NCBI RefSeq assembly: GCF_945890115.1
Contig: NZ_CAMDCK010000022.1
Coordinates: forward strand, 1-33,991
Direction: 5' to 3'
Length of the DNA: 33,991 bases
DNA from: Sphingorhabdus sp. EL138
GTDB lineage: Bacteria; Pseudomonadota; Alphaproteobacteria; Sphingomonadales; Sphingomonadaceae
In this document: piece after piece, positions 7,592-16,854 of the stretch
Numbering within the stretch: position 1 is the first letter of the stretch
Layout of the letters: every line of letters begins with the position of its first letter
The notes under the pieces: model-generated
Database searches by the model: none
Seen by the model: the letters and a program-made list of their open reading frames with translations, nothing else
What the model was told of the DNA's origin: nothing
Made by a program: the position numbers and the translations under genes

Positions 7592-8929
7592 TTAAGTATC
7601 GGCCTGTTCAAGTTGTTTTTCAAATTGCTTTTCGAACTGGCCCCATAATTGGCGGCTCAGTGACACATCGACCGAGACAATGTCACCGTCAACATGCTGC
7701 CCGCTCACCACGCCGCGCCCATGCAACCACGCTAAAGCCGCGCCATTATCTGTACGCAATTTGACGGTGCGCAGTTCATTTCCTTTAGCGATAAGCGCAG
7801 TGAGATGGGCCTTGATTGCATCAATGCCGTCACCTGTAACTGCAGATATCATCAAGAGATTATCGTCACGCGCAGCCATGCCCGATAACTCCGCCCGCCG
7901 ATCATCATCCAAAAGATCTAGCTTGTTCCAAATTTCAACCATGCGCGGCTGATTTCCCGCCTGCTCATCATCCAGTACCCCCAGATCCCGCAGAATCTGC
8001 AAAACATCCTCTCTCTGCGCATCGGTCTCGGGATGCGAAATGTCACGTACATGGACGATAATGTCGGCCGATATCACTTCCTCCAATGTCGCGCGAAACG
8101 CGGCGACCAATTGCGTTGGCAGATCCGAAACAAAACCAACTGTGTCGGACAATATCGCCTTTTCCACCCCGGGGAGCGTGATTTGCCGCATCGTTGGGTC
8201 TAACGTCGCGAACAACATATCTTCGGCAAGGACGGTTGCCCGCGTCAACCGATTGAACAGTGTCGATTTACCCGCATTGGTATAGCCCACCAATGCGACT
8301 ACTGGCCAAGGTGCGCGTTTGCGCCGGGCGCGATGCAAAGAACGGGTCCTTTTCACCTCTTCCAATTCGCGTCGCAACCGCGCCATGCGGTCTCGGATCA
8401 TTCGACGGTCCGCCTCAATCTGCGTTTCACCTGGACCGCCCAGAAAGCCGAAACCACCCCGCTGCCGCTCCAAGTGAGTCCAGCTACGGACCAATCGCCC
8501 CGCTTGGTAATCCAGATGCGCTAACTCGACCTGCAATCGTCCTTCGGCCGTGGCGGCGCGTTCGCCAAAAATTTCCAGGATAAGCCCAGTCCGGTCAATC
8601 GTCTTCAGTCCTGTGCGTTCTTCGAGGTTCCGTTGCTGAATAGCGGTCAGCGAAGCATCCACGATCAGAAGATCAGCCTCCAAATCGCGGCCCATCTCGG
8701 CTATTTCTTCAACTTGGCCTCCGCCGAGCAGCGTCACTGCACGCGGTGAACGTACCCGATAATGCTTTTTGCGAACAACATTCAGGCCAATGGCTAGCGC
8801 AAGCCCCTCAGCTTCGGCAAGGCGCGCCTCCGGCCCCACAGAGGCCCGTCCAGGCAACTCGGGATATATGACTAACGCGCGCGCGCCACGCGCGAACTCG
8901 TCCGTTTCGCTGCGTTCAAAACCGCTCAA
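7592..8929 (-). CDS. hflX: GTPase HflX
   Basis: A 445-residue ribosome-associated GTPase; the family splits stalled or heat-damaged 70S ribosomes. The N-terminal HflX domain contains [19 protein letters not shown] and the conserved [21 protein letters not shown] and [15 protein letters not shown] segments, followed by a coiled-coil helical linker. G1 is [10 protein letters not shown]2 is FATLDPT, G3 is DTVGF and G4 is NKLD. The start codon is TTG at 8929, which overlaps the hfq stop as TTGA, so its translation probably depends on hfq. Last gene of the dusB-ntr-hfq block. Confidence 0.95.
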   Translation of the reverse strand: MSGFERSETDEFARGARALVIYPELPGRASVGPEARLAEAEGLALAIGLNVVRKKHYRVRSPRAVTLLGGGQVEEIAEMGRDLEADLLIVDASLTAIQQRNLEERTGLKTIDRTGLILEIFGERAATAEGRLQVELAHLDYQAGRLVRSWTHLERQRGGFGFLGGPGETQIEADRRMIRDRMARLRRELEEVKRTRSLHRARRKRAPWPVVALVGYTNAGKSTLFNRLTRATVLAEDMLFATLDPTMRQITLPGVEKAILSDTVGFVSDLPTQLVAAFRATLEEVISADIIVHVRDISHPETDAQREDVLQILRDLGVLDDEQAGNQPRMVEIWNKLDLLDDDRRAELSGMAARDDNLLMISAVTGDGIDAIKAHLTALIAKGNELRTVKLRTDNGAALAWLHGRGVVSGQHVDGDIVSVDVSLSRQLWGQFEKQFEKQLEQADT

Positions 8930-9423
8930 ATATCGATCTCATCGACGCCCTGGTTATAATCTGCAAGGTTCACGGGATTCGCTGGCTGGATGGTGGATAT
9001 GGCATGCTTATATACAAGCTGCGTCGTGCCATCCCGTTCCAGCATGACCGAAAAAAGATCATAAGCGACAATGGCGCCTTGAAGCATCACGCCATTCACG
9101 AGAAAGGTCGTAACCGATTCATTCTTGTCACACATTGCGTGGAGAAAAACATCCTGCAGCATACCGGGCCGGTGGGTGGTGCGTGACATCATCTCATCGA
9201 ATAATGAACGGTCCGGCGAAGTAGAAGGCATAATTGTGGATATGGAATGCTTATAAACAAGCTGCGACAGGCCATCTCGGCGCAACAGCACCGAGAAGTT
9301 GTCAAACCACGTTACAACACCTTGAAGTTTGACGCCCTTGACCAAAAACATAGTCACAGGGGTCTTCGATTTTCTGAGGGAGTTCAGAAAAAGGTCTTGA
9401 AGTCCGTTATTTTTTTCAGTCAT
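8926..9423 (-). CDS. hfq: RNA chaperone Hfq with two fused Sm domains
   Basis: Hfq pairs small RNAs with mRNAs and normally is a 70-100 residue hexamer subunit. This 165-residue protein holds two complete Hfq domains, residues 7-67 and 87-147, offset by exactly 81 residues, joined by a roughly 20-residue linker. Both keep LQD, the Sm1 strand (FLVxGVxLQG) and the Sm2 motif (VYKHSIST and VYKHAIST; Lys58/His59 and Lys139/His140). They differ on the RNA-binding rim: domain 1 keeps basic residues (LRKSK) and Lys32, while domain 2 has CDKN and Met113. The C-terminus is acidic (DEIDI), as in E. coli. Three such chains would make a pseudo-hexamer. Tandem Hfq has been noted in other sphingomonads. Confidence 0.95.
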   Translation of the reverse strand: MTEKNNGLQDLFLNSLRKSKTPVTMFLVKGVKLQGVVTWFDNFSVLLRRDGLSQLVYKHSISTIMPSTSPDRSLFDEMMSRTTHRPGMLQDVFLHAMCDKNESVTTFLVNGVMLQGAIVAYDLFSVMLERDGTTQLVYKHAISTIQPANPVNLADYNQGVDEIDI

Positions 9424-9537
9424 TGTGATTATCCGTTTATATTTATCGTTACGCCAATTGTTGCAGATTCAGATCAAGCATCCACATCACCCAGCGGGAT
9501 GAAACTTACACGAATGAAGCCAAGTTCGCAATTGCGC

Positions 9538-10938
9538 TCAAGCTTCTACGTCGTCACTAAAATCCATTGCATTTTTGCGGACAGAAATGCCCAATAGCTT
9601 TAGCTTCCGATGCAGCGCAGATCGCTCCATACCGACAAAGGCGGCTGTTTTTGAAATGTTGCCGGAGAAACGTTTGATCTGGACCCGCAAATATTCGCGT
9701 TCAAATGCTTCGCGCGCCTCACGCAATGGCGCCCCCATTAGGGACGTGACATTATGCTCTGCGCCTTCATAGCTATTGATGATCTCTGACGGCAGCATAT
9801 CCGCCTCAATCGTCGCAACCCCTTCTGCGGGGGCCAATATGATGGTGCGTTCAATGATGTTACGCAATTGCCGGACGTTGCCAGGCCATTCACAGGCCTG
9901 AAGCGCCGCCATCGCATCACCCGAAAATTTAGGTGGCGAAATGCGGTGCTCGGATGCAAAGCGCGCGGCATAATGGTTGACCAAGTCGGGAATATCTTCG
10001 CGTCGTCCCGACAAGGGCGGAATTTCAACCGGAACAACGTTTAACCTGTAAAATAAATCTTCGCGGAACCGCCCTTCGGAAATTTCGACAGCCAGATCGC
10101 GCGCAGTGGCCGACACGAAACGGACGTCGACACGTATTTGCCGGTCGCCGCCTACCCGGACAAAGCTCTGGTCGGTTAACACGCGCAGAATCTTGCCTTG
10201 TGTGGTTCGCGGCATATCCGCAACTTCATCTAGGAACAATGTCCCGCCATGCGCTTTTTCCAACATGCCCGCCTGCACAAGCCGGCCATCCTGTTCGATA
10301 CCAAACAATTCTTCGTCAAATCGTTCGGGAGACAATCGCGCCGCGCTCACGGACACAAAGGGCGACCCTGCCCGTGGGCTCCAGCTATGCAGCAATCGAG
10401 CAGCAACCTCCTTGCCAACCCCTGCAGGCCCTGTGATGAGCATTCGGCTTCCTGTACCAGCGACCTTCTTAAGCGTTGCGCGCACAGAGTTAATCGATAC
10501 CGACGAACCGGTAAGTTCCTCCGAATGCCCTACCCGCGCCTTCAGGTCAGCATTTTCCGCGCGAAGCCGTTCCGTTTCGGTTGCCTTTGAAACGAGGTGC
10601 AACAACTTACTGGCTTCAAAAGGCTTTTCGATAAAATCAGCCGCGCCTTGCCCGATAGCCGCAACAGCAGTGTCGATATTCCCATGACCAGAAAAAACAA
10701 TGACCGGAATTTGCGGATCGCGGATTTTGATCGCGCGTAACAACTCAATACCGTCCATCGATGAACCGCGCAGCCAGACATCAAGCAATATCAAAGACGG
10801 CAAACGTTCATCCAGGGCTGCTAAAGCCTCATCCGCAGAAGCTGCCGTTCGGGTACCATAGCCCTCGTCATCAAGCACTCCGGATACCAAATCCCGAATG
10901 TCCTGTTCATCGTCTACAATCAATATGTCGAGTGCCAT
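9538..10938 (-). CDS. ntrX: Response regulator NtrX
   Basis: 466 residues, partner of NtrY; linked in alphaproteobacteria to nitrogen metabolism, redox response and envelope control. The receiver domain has the DDE pocket and Asp53 in LLDVWLRG. The AAA+ domain has Walker A GPAGVGKE and Walker B GGTLFLDEV, plus the arginine-finger region FREDLFYRLNVVP. A Fis-type helix-turn-helix ends the protein (NISKTAAFVGMERSALHRKLKLLG). The sigma-54 contact loop is degenerate: where NtrC reads GAFTGA, this has IEQDGRLVQAG, so activation of sigma-54 in the usual way is doubtful. Loss of GAFTGA is, as far as I recall, common in alphaproteobacterial NtrX. It begins 2 bases after the ntrY stop. Confidence 0.94.
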   Translation of the reverse strand: MALDILIVDDEQDIRDLVSGVLDDEGYGTRTAASADEALAALDERLPSLILLDVWLRGSSMDGIELLRAIKIRDPQIPVIVFSGHGNIDTAVAAIGQGAADFIEKPFEASKLLHLVSKATETERLRAENADLKARVGHSEELTGSSVSINSVRATLKKVAGTGSRMLITGPAGVGKEVAARLLHSWSPRAGSPFVSVSAARLSPERFDEELFGIEQDGRLVQAGMLEKAHGGTLFLDEVADMPRTTQGKILRVLTDQSFVRVGGDRQIRVDVRFVSATARDLAVEISEGRFREDLFYRLNVVPVEIPPLSGRREDIPDLVNHYAARFASEHRISPPKFSGDAMAALQACEWPGNVRQLRNIIERTIILAPAEGVATIEADMLPSEIINSYEGAEHNVTSLMGAPLREAREAFEREYLRVQIKRFSGNISKTAAFVGMERSALHRKLKLLGISVRKNAMDFSDDVEA

Positions 10939-10940
10939 AA

Positions 10941-13205
10941 TTAGCCGATAACCTCATCTGGATTGGAAAGGGGTGCGGAAGAATTTACTTTCCCCGCCTT
11001 GGATGCCACGAATTGCGGGTTGAATTTCAATGTCACGACCGCGCCAACGGGATCATTGTCTGACAATGAAATTTCTCCGAAATGTTCTTCAATAATCTTT
11101 TTCACAATCGCAAGTCCCAGCCCCGAGCCGCTGGCGCGGTTAGTGATATAGGGCTCCATAATACGTTGGCGGTCTGGCGGCAGGCCAATGCCATTGTCCG
11201 CAATGCGGATTACCAACGCCTCCATATCCATCCACAGATCAATGGATATAGCTCCATCAACTGGCGCTGATTTTCTTTTTTCTTCAATGGATTCTGCTGC
11301 ATTTTTAAGAATATTTGTAATAGCTTGTCCCAGCTGCCGTCTGTCAGAAATCAGATTGGGGACTGCGCCGCTTTGGCGATAGCTAAACATGATGTCGGGG
11401 TGCGCTACTTCAAACAAGAATACCGCTTGGCCAACTATATCATGCACATTTTCGTTACGGAACAATGGCTTAGGCATACGGGCAAAGGATGAAAATTCAT
11501 CGACAATGTTGCGCAAATCCCCGACCTGTCGGACAATAGTGCTGGTCAATTGTTCGAATATCGCCTGATCCTGGAGGATATTCTTGCCAAACCGGCGTTG
11601 CAGGCGCTCTGCTGCCAACTGTATCGGGGTCAGCGGATTTTTGATTTCATGGGCGATACGGCGCGCGACGTCTGACCATGCCGCGCTGCGTTGGTCTGCC
11701 AATTGCTGGCTAATGTCTTCAAAAGTCACCACACTGCCCTGCTCCCGCGGCGATACGGTTACAGCCACCGTGAGTGGTTCAGGTCCGTCGCCCAATTGCA
11801 CAACGCCACGCGGGCTTTCGCTGGCTAATGCCGCCAATGCAGGTGCAACACTTGCAAAATTTTGACCAACAATCGTTTCAAATGTGTTTTTCAGCAGCTT
11901 TTCCGCCGTAGAGTTGGCGAGTTGGACCACGCCATCGCCGTCAACGGATACTACGCCGGCGGACACAGATTCCAGAACAGCCTCGATAAACAGACGTCGT
12001 TCGCCAAGTTGATGATTAGTCGCTAACAATACACTTGTCTGTTGCTGCAGGCGTTCTGTCATGCGGTTGAAGGATTGCGAGAGAAACGCAACTTCATCGT
12101 TGCGATATTGGTCAATGGTGACGCGCGCGGACAAATCACCTTCTGCAATCAATTGTGCCGCGTTCACGAGATTATTGACCGGACGCACAAGGCGGTCGGC
12201 AACCCGCAAGGCGACCCACAAAGTGATCCCGATGATCATTAACGATACAAAATACAGCGCGAGATTGAACTGGATTTGCAGCGTGCGTGACCGACTGACC
12301 ATATCGTCATAATCTTGAAGCACCGTTTGTGCTTTTTCACCTAGCGCAAAGGATGGAACTGATAAGGCCCGACTGGCGTATAAATAACTGCGCGGTGTGT
12401 CGAATAATATAGTTACCGCTTCAATTCTGTCCGCGCGGTTGACAATAACCGTCCCCTCACCCGCGTTCAATTTCTTCAAAATGTCTGCGGCGATCCAGTC
12501 CTGCTTCCGGCCATCATCTTCGGTCGCAACCGCCTCTGTCCTTTGAACGCCATCGCCACCCACCGAGACAATTGCAGATTCGCTTAACCGCCTGCGGAAC
12601 ACCTGTTCCAGATAATAGCTCAAAAAAGCCGGATCATCGGCGTTGGTTTGGCTTAATGCGTTTCGGAAGTCCCCAGCCATAGTGACCGTTTCGTCGCCGA
12701 CATCCTTGGCGTTGACTTCATAATAGCCTTTTGCCAATTCCCCCGCATTTTCCAACATCCCGCGCGCCGAGCCCGAGAACCAAAATTGGATACCGCTTTG
12801 AAACAGCAATGATGCGAAGATGACGAGAAGTACGGTAGGCACCGCAGTGATCGCCGAAAAAATCGCGACTAAACGCACATGCAAGAGTTGCTTGCTGCCG
12901 ATGCTGCTACGCTCTGCGCGCTTGAGCGCAACGCGGCGGCCGAACAAAACAAGGAGCAAGGTAGCGGGCAACAAGTTGCTGACGAGCATTGTTGCCGATG
13001 CCGCGGGCGCCAGTGGTTCCGATTGCGGCCCTTGCCCCATCAAAAGCATAGCGGTGATCACGCCTACCACGATCAACATCACGGCGCTGGCAATTTCCAA
13101 AAATTTTATGGACTGACTTTTGCCGAGTAGGTCGGCAACCCGTTCAAAAAGGCGACGGACAGCAGAAGGTGCGCCTCGTTCTGCTCCAAAGTCCTTTGTT
13201 GCCAT
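10941..13205 (-). CDS. ntrY: Sensor histidine kinase NtrY
   Basis: 754 residues. The N-terminus carries transmembrane helices around LEIASAVMLIVVGVITAMLLM, LVSNLLPATLLLVLFG and LVAIFSAITAVPTVLLVIFA, then a periplasmic sensor region and a further helix NLALYFVSLMIIGITLWVA. HAMP (RPVNNLVNAAQLIAEGDLSARV), PAS (FIEAVLESVSAGVVSVDGDG), HisKA (ARRIAHEIKNPLTPIQLAAE) and HATPase (NGIGLPPDRQ, GSGLGLAIVKKI) domains follow. It phosphorylates NtrX. I used ATG 13205. A GTG at 13244 in the same frame would add 13 residues, but it lies inside the inverted repeat upstream and those residues do not look like the family N-terminus. Confidence 0.92.
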   Translation of the reverse strand: MATKDFGAERGAPSAVRRLFERVADLLGKSQSIKFLEIASAVMLIVVGVITAMLLMGQGPQSEPLAPAASATMLVSNLLPATLLLVLFGRRVALKRAERSSIGSKQLLHVRLVAIFSAITAVPTVLLVIFASLLFQSGIQFWFSGSARGMLENAGELAKGYYEVNAKDVGDETVTMAGDFRNALSQTNADDPAFLSYYLEQVFRRRLSESAIVSVGGDGVQRTEAVATEDDGRKQDWIAADILKKLNAGEGTVIVNRADRIEAVTILFDTPRSYLYASRALSVPSFALGEKAQTVLQDYDDMVSRSRTLQIQFNLALYFVSLMIIGITLWVALRVADRLVRPVNNLVNAAQLIAEGDLSARVTIDQYRNDEVAFLSQSFNRMTERLQQQTSVLLATNHQLGERRLFIEAVLESVSAGVVSVDGDGVVQLANSTAEKLLKNTFETIVGQNFASVAPALAALASESPRGVVQLGDGPEPLTVAVTVSPREQGSVVTFEDISQQLADQRSAAWSDVARRIAHEIKNPLTPIQLAAERLQRRFGKNILQDQAIFEQLTSTIVRQVGDLRNIVDEFSSFARMPKPLFRNENVHDIVGQAVFLFEVAHPDIMFSYRQSGAVPNLISDRRQLGQAITNILKNAAESIEEKRKSAPVDGAISIDLWMDMEALVIRIADNGIGLPPDRQRIMEPYITNRASGSGLGLAIVKKIIEEHFGEISLSDNDPVGAVVTLKFNPQFVASKAGKVNSSAPLSNPDEVIG

Positions 13206-13224
13206 AAAGCCACTGTGGCATTCC

Positions 13225-13270
13225 TTGCGTTGCCTGAAAAGCACAAAATAGTGGTTTTAAGGCAACGCAT
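13225..13270. repeat. 10-bp inverted repeat in the ntrC-ntrY gap
   Basis: TGCGTTGCCT (13226-13235) and AGGCAACGCA (13260-13269) are perfectly complementary, separated by 24 bases. In the minus-strand ntr transcript this forms a hairpin between the ntrC stop and the ntrY ATG. A second small palindrome, GCGTTAACGC (13272-13281), adjoins it, so the GCGTT/AACGC element occurs four times in about 55 bases. No U-run follows, so it is not a standard terminator. Confidence 0.5.
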
Positions 13271-13287
13271 CGCGTTAACGCATCCAT

Positions 13288-14709
13288 CTACCGCCCGCCT
13301 GAAGGCCCAATGCCATAGTCAGTCAATTTTTTACGCAGGGTATTCCGGTTTATACCCAGCAATGCTGCCGCCTTTAACTGATTGCCCTTCACTTGCTTCA
13401 TCACATGCTGCAACAGCGGAATTTCGAACTGCGCAAGTGCGCGTGGATATAATTTTTCACGCATGGCTCCGCGCTGCCGCTGGTCCCTCAAGAACTGCGC
13501 CACCGCTGCTTCAAAACTTGCCCCTTGGATGGGCGGCTCGGCATCCTGGGCAGGTTCAATAAATTGCATGATCGTCGCGTCCGTGATGGTATCTTCGCGA
13601 CACAATAAAGCGAGACGGTAGACCAAGTTTTTCAGCTCACGAATATTGCCGCGCCACGGCATCGCCATCAAATGGCTGATAGCATTATCGTCAATTTTTC
13701 GCATCGGCAGGCCATCTTTTGCCGCTAAGATCAAGAAATGTTGCGCAAGCAGGCCAATGTCTTCCGTCCGGTCGCGCAACGGTGGCATTTCGATCGGGAC
13801 GACGTTCAGGCGATAGAATAAATCTTCACGAAAGCCGCCTTTTTCGATCAAAGCCGATAAATTCTGATTGGTTGCAGCGACGATGCGCACATCTAGGCGA
13901 ATGCTCGCTTTGCCGCCGATCCGGCTAATGACACCGCTTTGTAATGCGCGTAGCAGTCGGGTCTGCGCATGCATGGGCATGTCGCCGATTTCGTCGAGGA
14001 ACAAAGTTCCGCCTTGCGCCTGCTCAAACCGGCCAATCGACTGGCCAACGGCACCTGTAAACGCACCTTTTTCATGACCGAATAGCTCGGCTTCGATAAG
14101 CTCGCTTGGAATCGCGGCCATATTGACGGCAACAAACGGCCCAGTTTTGCGATGGCCAAGATTGTGGATGGCTTCCGCCACCAATTCCTTGCCCGTGCCG
14201 CTTTCGCCCGAGATGAGTACCGACAAATCATTACGCAAAAGCCGTGCGACCATTCGGTAAACATCCTGCATCGCGGCGCTTCGTCCAATCATCGGAAGAT
14301 TGGCCTCGGTAAGTGTCTCGAAGGGATCTTGCGCCGTTGAACGCCGCTTTTCGATGCCTTGCTTAACCGCCAGAACGAGGTCATTCAGATCAAAGGGTTT
14401 TGGAAAATACTCAAACGCATTAATCTCGCTAGCGCGCACGGCGGTTTCCAGGGTGTTCTGCGCAGACATGATGATGACCGCCATGTCGGGCGACTTTTCC
14501 ATCGCGTCCTTCAACGTGGCGAGACCATCGCTATCCTTCAACATGACGTCCGTCAGCATCAAATCAAAATGGCCGCTGGCCAGCACCATGTCGCGCGCCG
14601 CAACGGAATCACATAACATTGTTTCGATATTCTCCGCCTGAAGCGCGGCGCTCACCACGAGACCGATGGACACGTCGTCCTCAACAATCAGTACCCTTGG
14701 CGGTATCAT
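13288..14709 (-). CDS. ntrC: Nitrogen regulation response regulator NtrC
   Basis: 473-residue sigma-54 activator that turns on nitrogen-assimilation genes when phosphorylated by NtrB. The receiver domain has EDD at 10-12 and the phospho-acceptor Asp54 in LTDVML. The AAA+ domain has Walker A GESGTGKE, an intact GAFTGA loop in LFGHEKGAFTGAVGQ, Walker B GGTLFLDEIGDMP, and FREDLFYRLNVVPIEMPPLRD. The C-terminal Fis-type HTH reads NQLKAAALLGINRNTLRKKL. All functional motifs are present, unlike NtrX. Its ATG overlaps the ntrB stop as ATGA. Confidence 0.96.
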   Translation of the reverse strand: MIPPRVLIVEDDVSIGLVVSAALQAENIETMLCDSVAARDMVLASGHFDLMLTDVMLKDSDGLATLKDAMEKSPDMAVIIMSAQNTLETAVRASEINAFEYFPKPFDLNDLVLAVKQGIEKRRSTAQDPFETLTEANLPMIGRSAAMQDVYRMVARLLRNDLSVLISGESGTGKELVAEAIHNLGHRKTGPFVAVNMAAIPSELIEAELFGHEKGAFTGAVGQSIGRFEQAQGGTLFLDEIGDMPMHAQTRLLRALQSGVISRIGGKASIRLDVRIVAATNQNLSALIEKGGFREDLFYRLNVVPIEMPPLRDRTEDIGLLAQHFLILAAKDGLPMRKIDDNAISHLMAMPWRGNIRELKNLVYRLALLCREDTITDATIMQFIEPAQDAEPPIQGASFEAAVAQFLRDQRQRGAMREKLYPRALAQFEIPLLQHVMKQVKGNQLKAAALLGINRNTLRKKLTDYGIGPSGGR

Positions 14710-15797
14710 AGGTTAGTTTTCCCTAATGCAACCGGCAGCAAAAGCCGGAACGTCGTTTGCCCCTGCGCCGCGTCGCGTTCAAACAGCACGCGGCTATTCA
14801 TTTGCTGCACCAGTTTGCGCACAATTGCGAGGCCAAGCCCCTGCCCGTCGCGTTTCGTGGTTACAAAGGGCGAAAACAGTTCGTCCACAATATGTTCGGG
14901 CACGCCGGGACCATTGTCCGAAATAGCAATTTCAACCGGCAATTTAATGGACCGCCGATCAACGGCAGCGTCCCTTAGAGCACCGCTCATGACATAGCGG
15001 GTGGAAATGCCTATCACGCCGTCGAGACGTCCTTGCAACGCGTCTACCGCGTTCTGCAGCAGATTGATGAGTATTTGAACCATCCCGTCGGCATCAATCA
15101 GAACATCCGGCAATGACGGGTCATAATTAATGGAAATTTCGGGCATTGCAAGGTTCGCGGCCCGTAGCGAGTGAATCGCCCGTTCAATCAGCAAGTGGAT
15201 GTTCGCGGGTGCAACCTCCGCCGGTTCAGAACGGCCAAGCTTTTGCATTTGGTCGAGCAAACGCGCAATCCGGTCGACCTCATTGACGATCAATTCCGTC
15301 AGGGGCCGGTTTTTTTCAGCGACGTTCCGGGCCAACAGCTGCGCTGCGCCTTTAATACCCGCCAATGGGTTTTTAATCTCATGCCCCAATATCGCAGGCG
15401 CGCCCATCGCTTGCTGCTGCCCAATATCGCGCTGATCGCCAATATGCTCACGGCCGCCATTACGGGGCGATATGATAACGATTCTCCATTCCGGCTCCTT
15501 GGACACCGAAGACAGGTTTATATCGACTGTAATGACGCCATGGGGCGTTTTAAGCTCCATATCTTGCGCAGATATGTCCCCATCAGCGGACAATAATGCA
15601 GCATTCATCCGCTCACTTTCGAACATGAGCGTTGCGTCAATACGCTGCCCCTCTAGCCGACGTCGGCTGCGTCCGAAAAACGCCTCACTGGCGTCATTGG
15701 CGTAAGAGATGATATGTTCAGGCGAAATCAACAGCACCGGAACCGCGATACTTGCCAGCATCTGGCCATAATCAGGACGATGCATGGCTTGCGACAT
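14706..15797 (-). CDS. ntrB: Nitrogen regulation sensor kinase/phosphatase NtrB
   Basis: A 363-residue cytosolic PAS-histidine kinase that phosphorylates NtrC under nitrogen limitation and dephosphorylates it when bound by PII. No membrane segment is seen. The PAS domain (about 10-115, ISYANDASEAFFGRSRRRLEG) precedes HisKA with His139 in ILGHEIKNPLAGIKGAAQLL. HATPase motifs follow: NLLQNAVDAL (N box), DNGPGVPEHI (G1) and DGQGLGLAIVRKL (G2). It begins 3 bases after the dusB stop and overlaps ntrC by 4 bases, the classical nifR3-ntrBC arrangement. Confidence 0.95.
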   Translation of the reverse strand: MSQAMHRPDYGQMLASIAVPVLLISPEHIISYANDASEAFFGRSRRRLEGQRIDATLMFESERMNAALLSADGDISAQDMELKTPHGVITVDINLSSVSKEPEWRIVIISPRNGGREHIGDQRDIGQQQAMGAPAILGHEIKNPLAGIKGAAQLLARNVAEKNRPLTELIVNEVDRIARLLDQMQKLGRSEPAEVAPANIHLLIERAIHSLRAANLAMPEISINYDPSLPDVLIDADGMVQILINLLQNAVDALQGRLDGVIGISTRYVMSGALRDAAVDRRSIKLPVEIAISDNGPGVPEHIVDELFSPFVTTKRDGQGLGLAIVRKLVQQMNSRVLFERDAAQGQTTFRLLLPVALGKTNL

Positions 15798-15800
15798 GAA

Positions 15801-16796
15801 TCAGGCCGCTGATTTGGTCAGGAACGGCTCATAAAAGCGCGTTAATTCATCGATCACGACCATTGGATCATCAATACGGTTCATAAAGTTTCTGAACTCG
15901 GCGGAACCATTGAGCCCTTTAGTATACCAACCAATATGCTTACGCGCGATGCGCACCCCGACTTCGCTGCCATAATGGTCAAGCATTGCGCGATAATGCT
16001 TCATTATCAGATGGAATTGGGTATCGATATTTGGGTCGTCAATAGTCTGTCCGGTACGAAACCAGTGCATCATTTGGCCAAGCAGCCATGGCTTACCATA
16101 AGCACCGCGGCCAACCATAACACCATCTGCACCACTGTGCGCCAAAGCAGTTTGTGCATCTTCAATGGTACAAATGTCGCCGTTTACAATGACGGGCAAT
16201 GATACTGCATCCTTCACCTTACGCACAAATGCCCAGTCAGCAGAGCCTTTGTACATTTGGTTGCGCGTGCGGCCATGCACGGTGATCATTTTTGCACCTA
16301 AATCTTCGGCAATATGCGCAAGTTCAGGCGCATTCAGGCTTCCATGGTCCCAACCCATGCGCATTTTTACGGTCACAGGCACCGACACCGCCTTTACCGT
16401 TGCCGCAATCAAGCTGGCGGCCAAGGGCAGATCGCGCATCAGCGCCGAGCCAGCATCGCCATTGACTACTTTTTTAACCGGGCAGCCCATGTTGATATCG
16501 ATAATAGCCGCACCGCGTTCTTCATTCAGCTTGGCCGCTTCGCCCATTTCATATGGGGTGCAACCAGCAAGCTGCATCGACACCGGCTCCTCAATGGCGT
16601 CCCATTCGCATTTTTGGATGCTTTGCCGCGTCTCACGGATCATCGCTTGGCTGGCGATCATTTCGGTGACGTTCAGGCCGGAGCCAAACTCACGGACAAT
16701 TTTGCGGAATGGCATATCGGTGACGCCAGTCATCGGCGCCAAAATGACGGGACAATCGATTTTGATGTTACCGATATGAATGGGATTAAGTTGCAT
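15801..16796 (-). CDS. dusB: tRNA-dihydrouridine synthase B (NifR3)
   Basis: FMN-dependent TIM-barrel enzyme that reduces uridines in the tRNA D-loop with NADPH. Family motifs: [19 protein letters not shown] at the FMN site, the catalytic Cys in [48 protein letters not shown], and VIVNGDI with [14 protein letters not shown] for phosphate binding. 331 residues from ATG 16796. A TTG at 16802 adds two residues and has AGG 6 bases upstream, so either start is possible. It leads the ntr operon and is divergent from ispDF. Confidence 0.94.
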   Translation of the reverse strand: MQLNPIHIGNIKIDCPVILAPMTGVTDMPFRKIVREFGSGLNVTEMIASQAMIRETRQSIQKCEWDAIEEPVSMQLAGCTPYEMGEAAKLNEERGAAIIDINMGCPVKKVVNGDAGSALMRDLPLAASLIAATVKAVSVPVTVKMRMGWDHGSLNAPELAHIAEDLGAKMITVHGRTRNQMYKGSADWAFVRKVKDAVSLPVIVNGDICTIEDAQTALAHSGADGVMVGRGAYGKPWLLGQMMHWFRTGQTIDDPNIDTQFHLIMKHYRAMLDHYGSEVGVRIARKHIGWYTKGLNGSAEFRNFMNRIDDPMVVIDELTRFYEPFLTKSAA

Positions 16797-16805
16797 CTTC
16801 AAACA

Positions 16806-16824
16806 CTGCCTAAAATTTAGGCAG
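16806..16824. promoter_or_regulatory. Palindrome at the dusB promoter
   Basis: CTGCCTAAA (16806-16814), a single central A, then TTTAGGCAG (16816-16824): a perfect 9-bp inverted repeat. It lies directly upstream of the dusB start and covers the start site (about 16819) expected from the dusB promoter. This is a good geometry for a repressor operator, or for a 5' hairpin that would hide the dusB ribosome site (AGGCAG). Confidence 0.5.
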
Positions 16825-16825
16825 G

Positions 16826-16854
16826 CCGTTACCCGCTTTCGGCTTGGCGGGCAA
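16826..16854 (-). promoter_or_regulatory. Predicted promoter of dusB-ntrBC-ntrYX
   Basis: On the minus strand, TTGCCC (16854-16849) and TAACGG (16831-16826) are 17 bases apart. The -10 is weak. The -35 overlaps the opposing ispDF -35 by two bases, so the two promoters probably compete or share regulation. Confidence 0.3.

Noticed and set aside
16165-16779. 204-codon open frame antisense to dusB
   Set aside because: Shadow of dusB, which has all catalytic motifs in its own frame.
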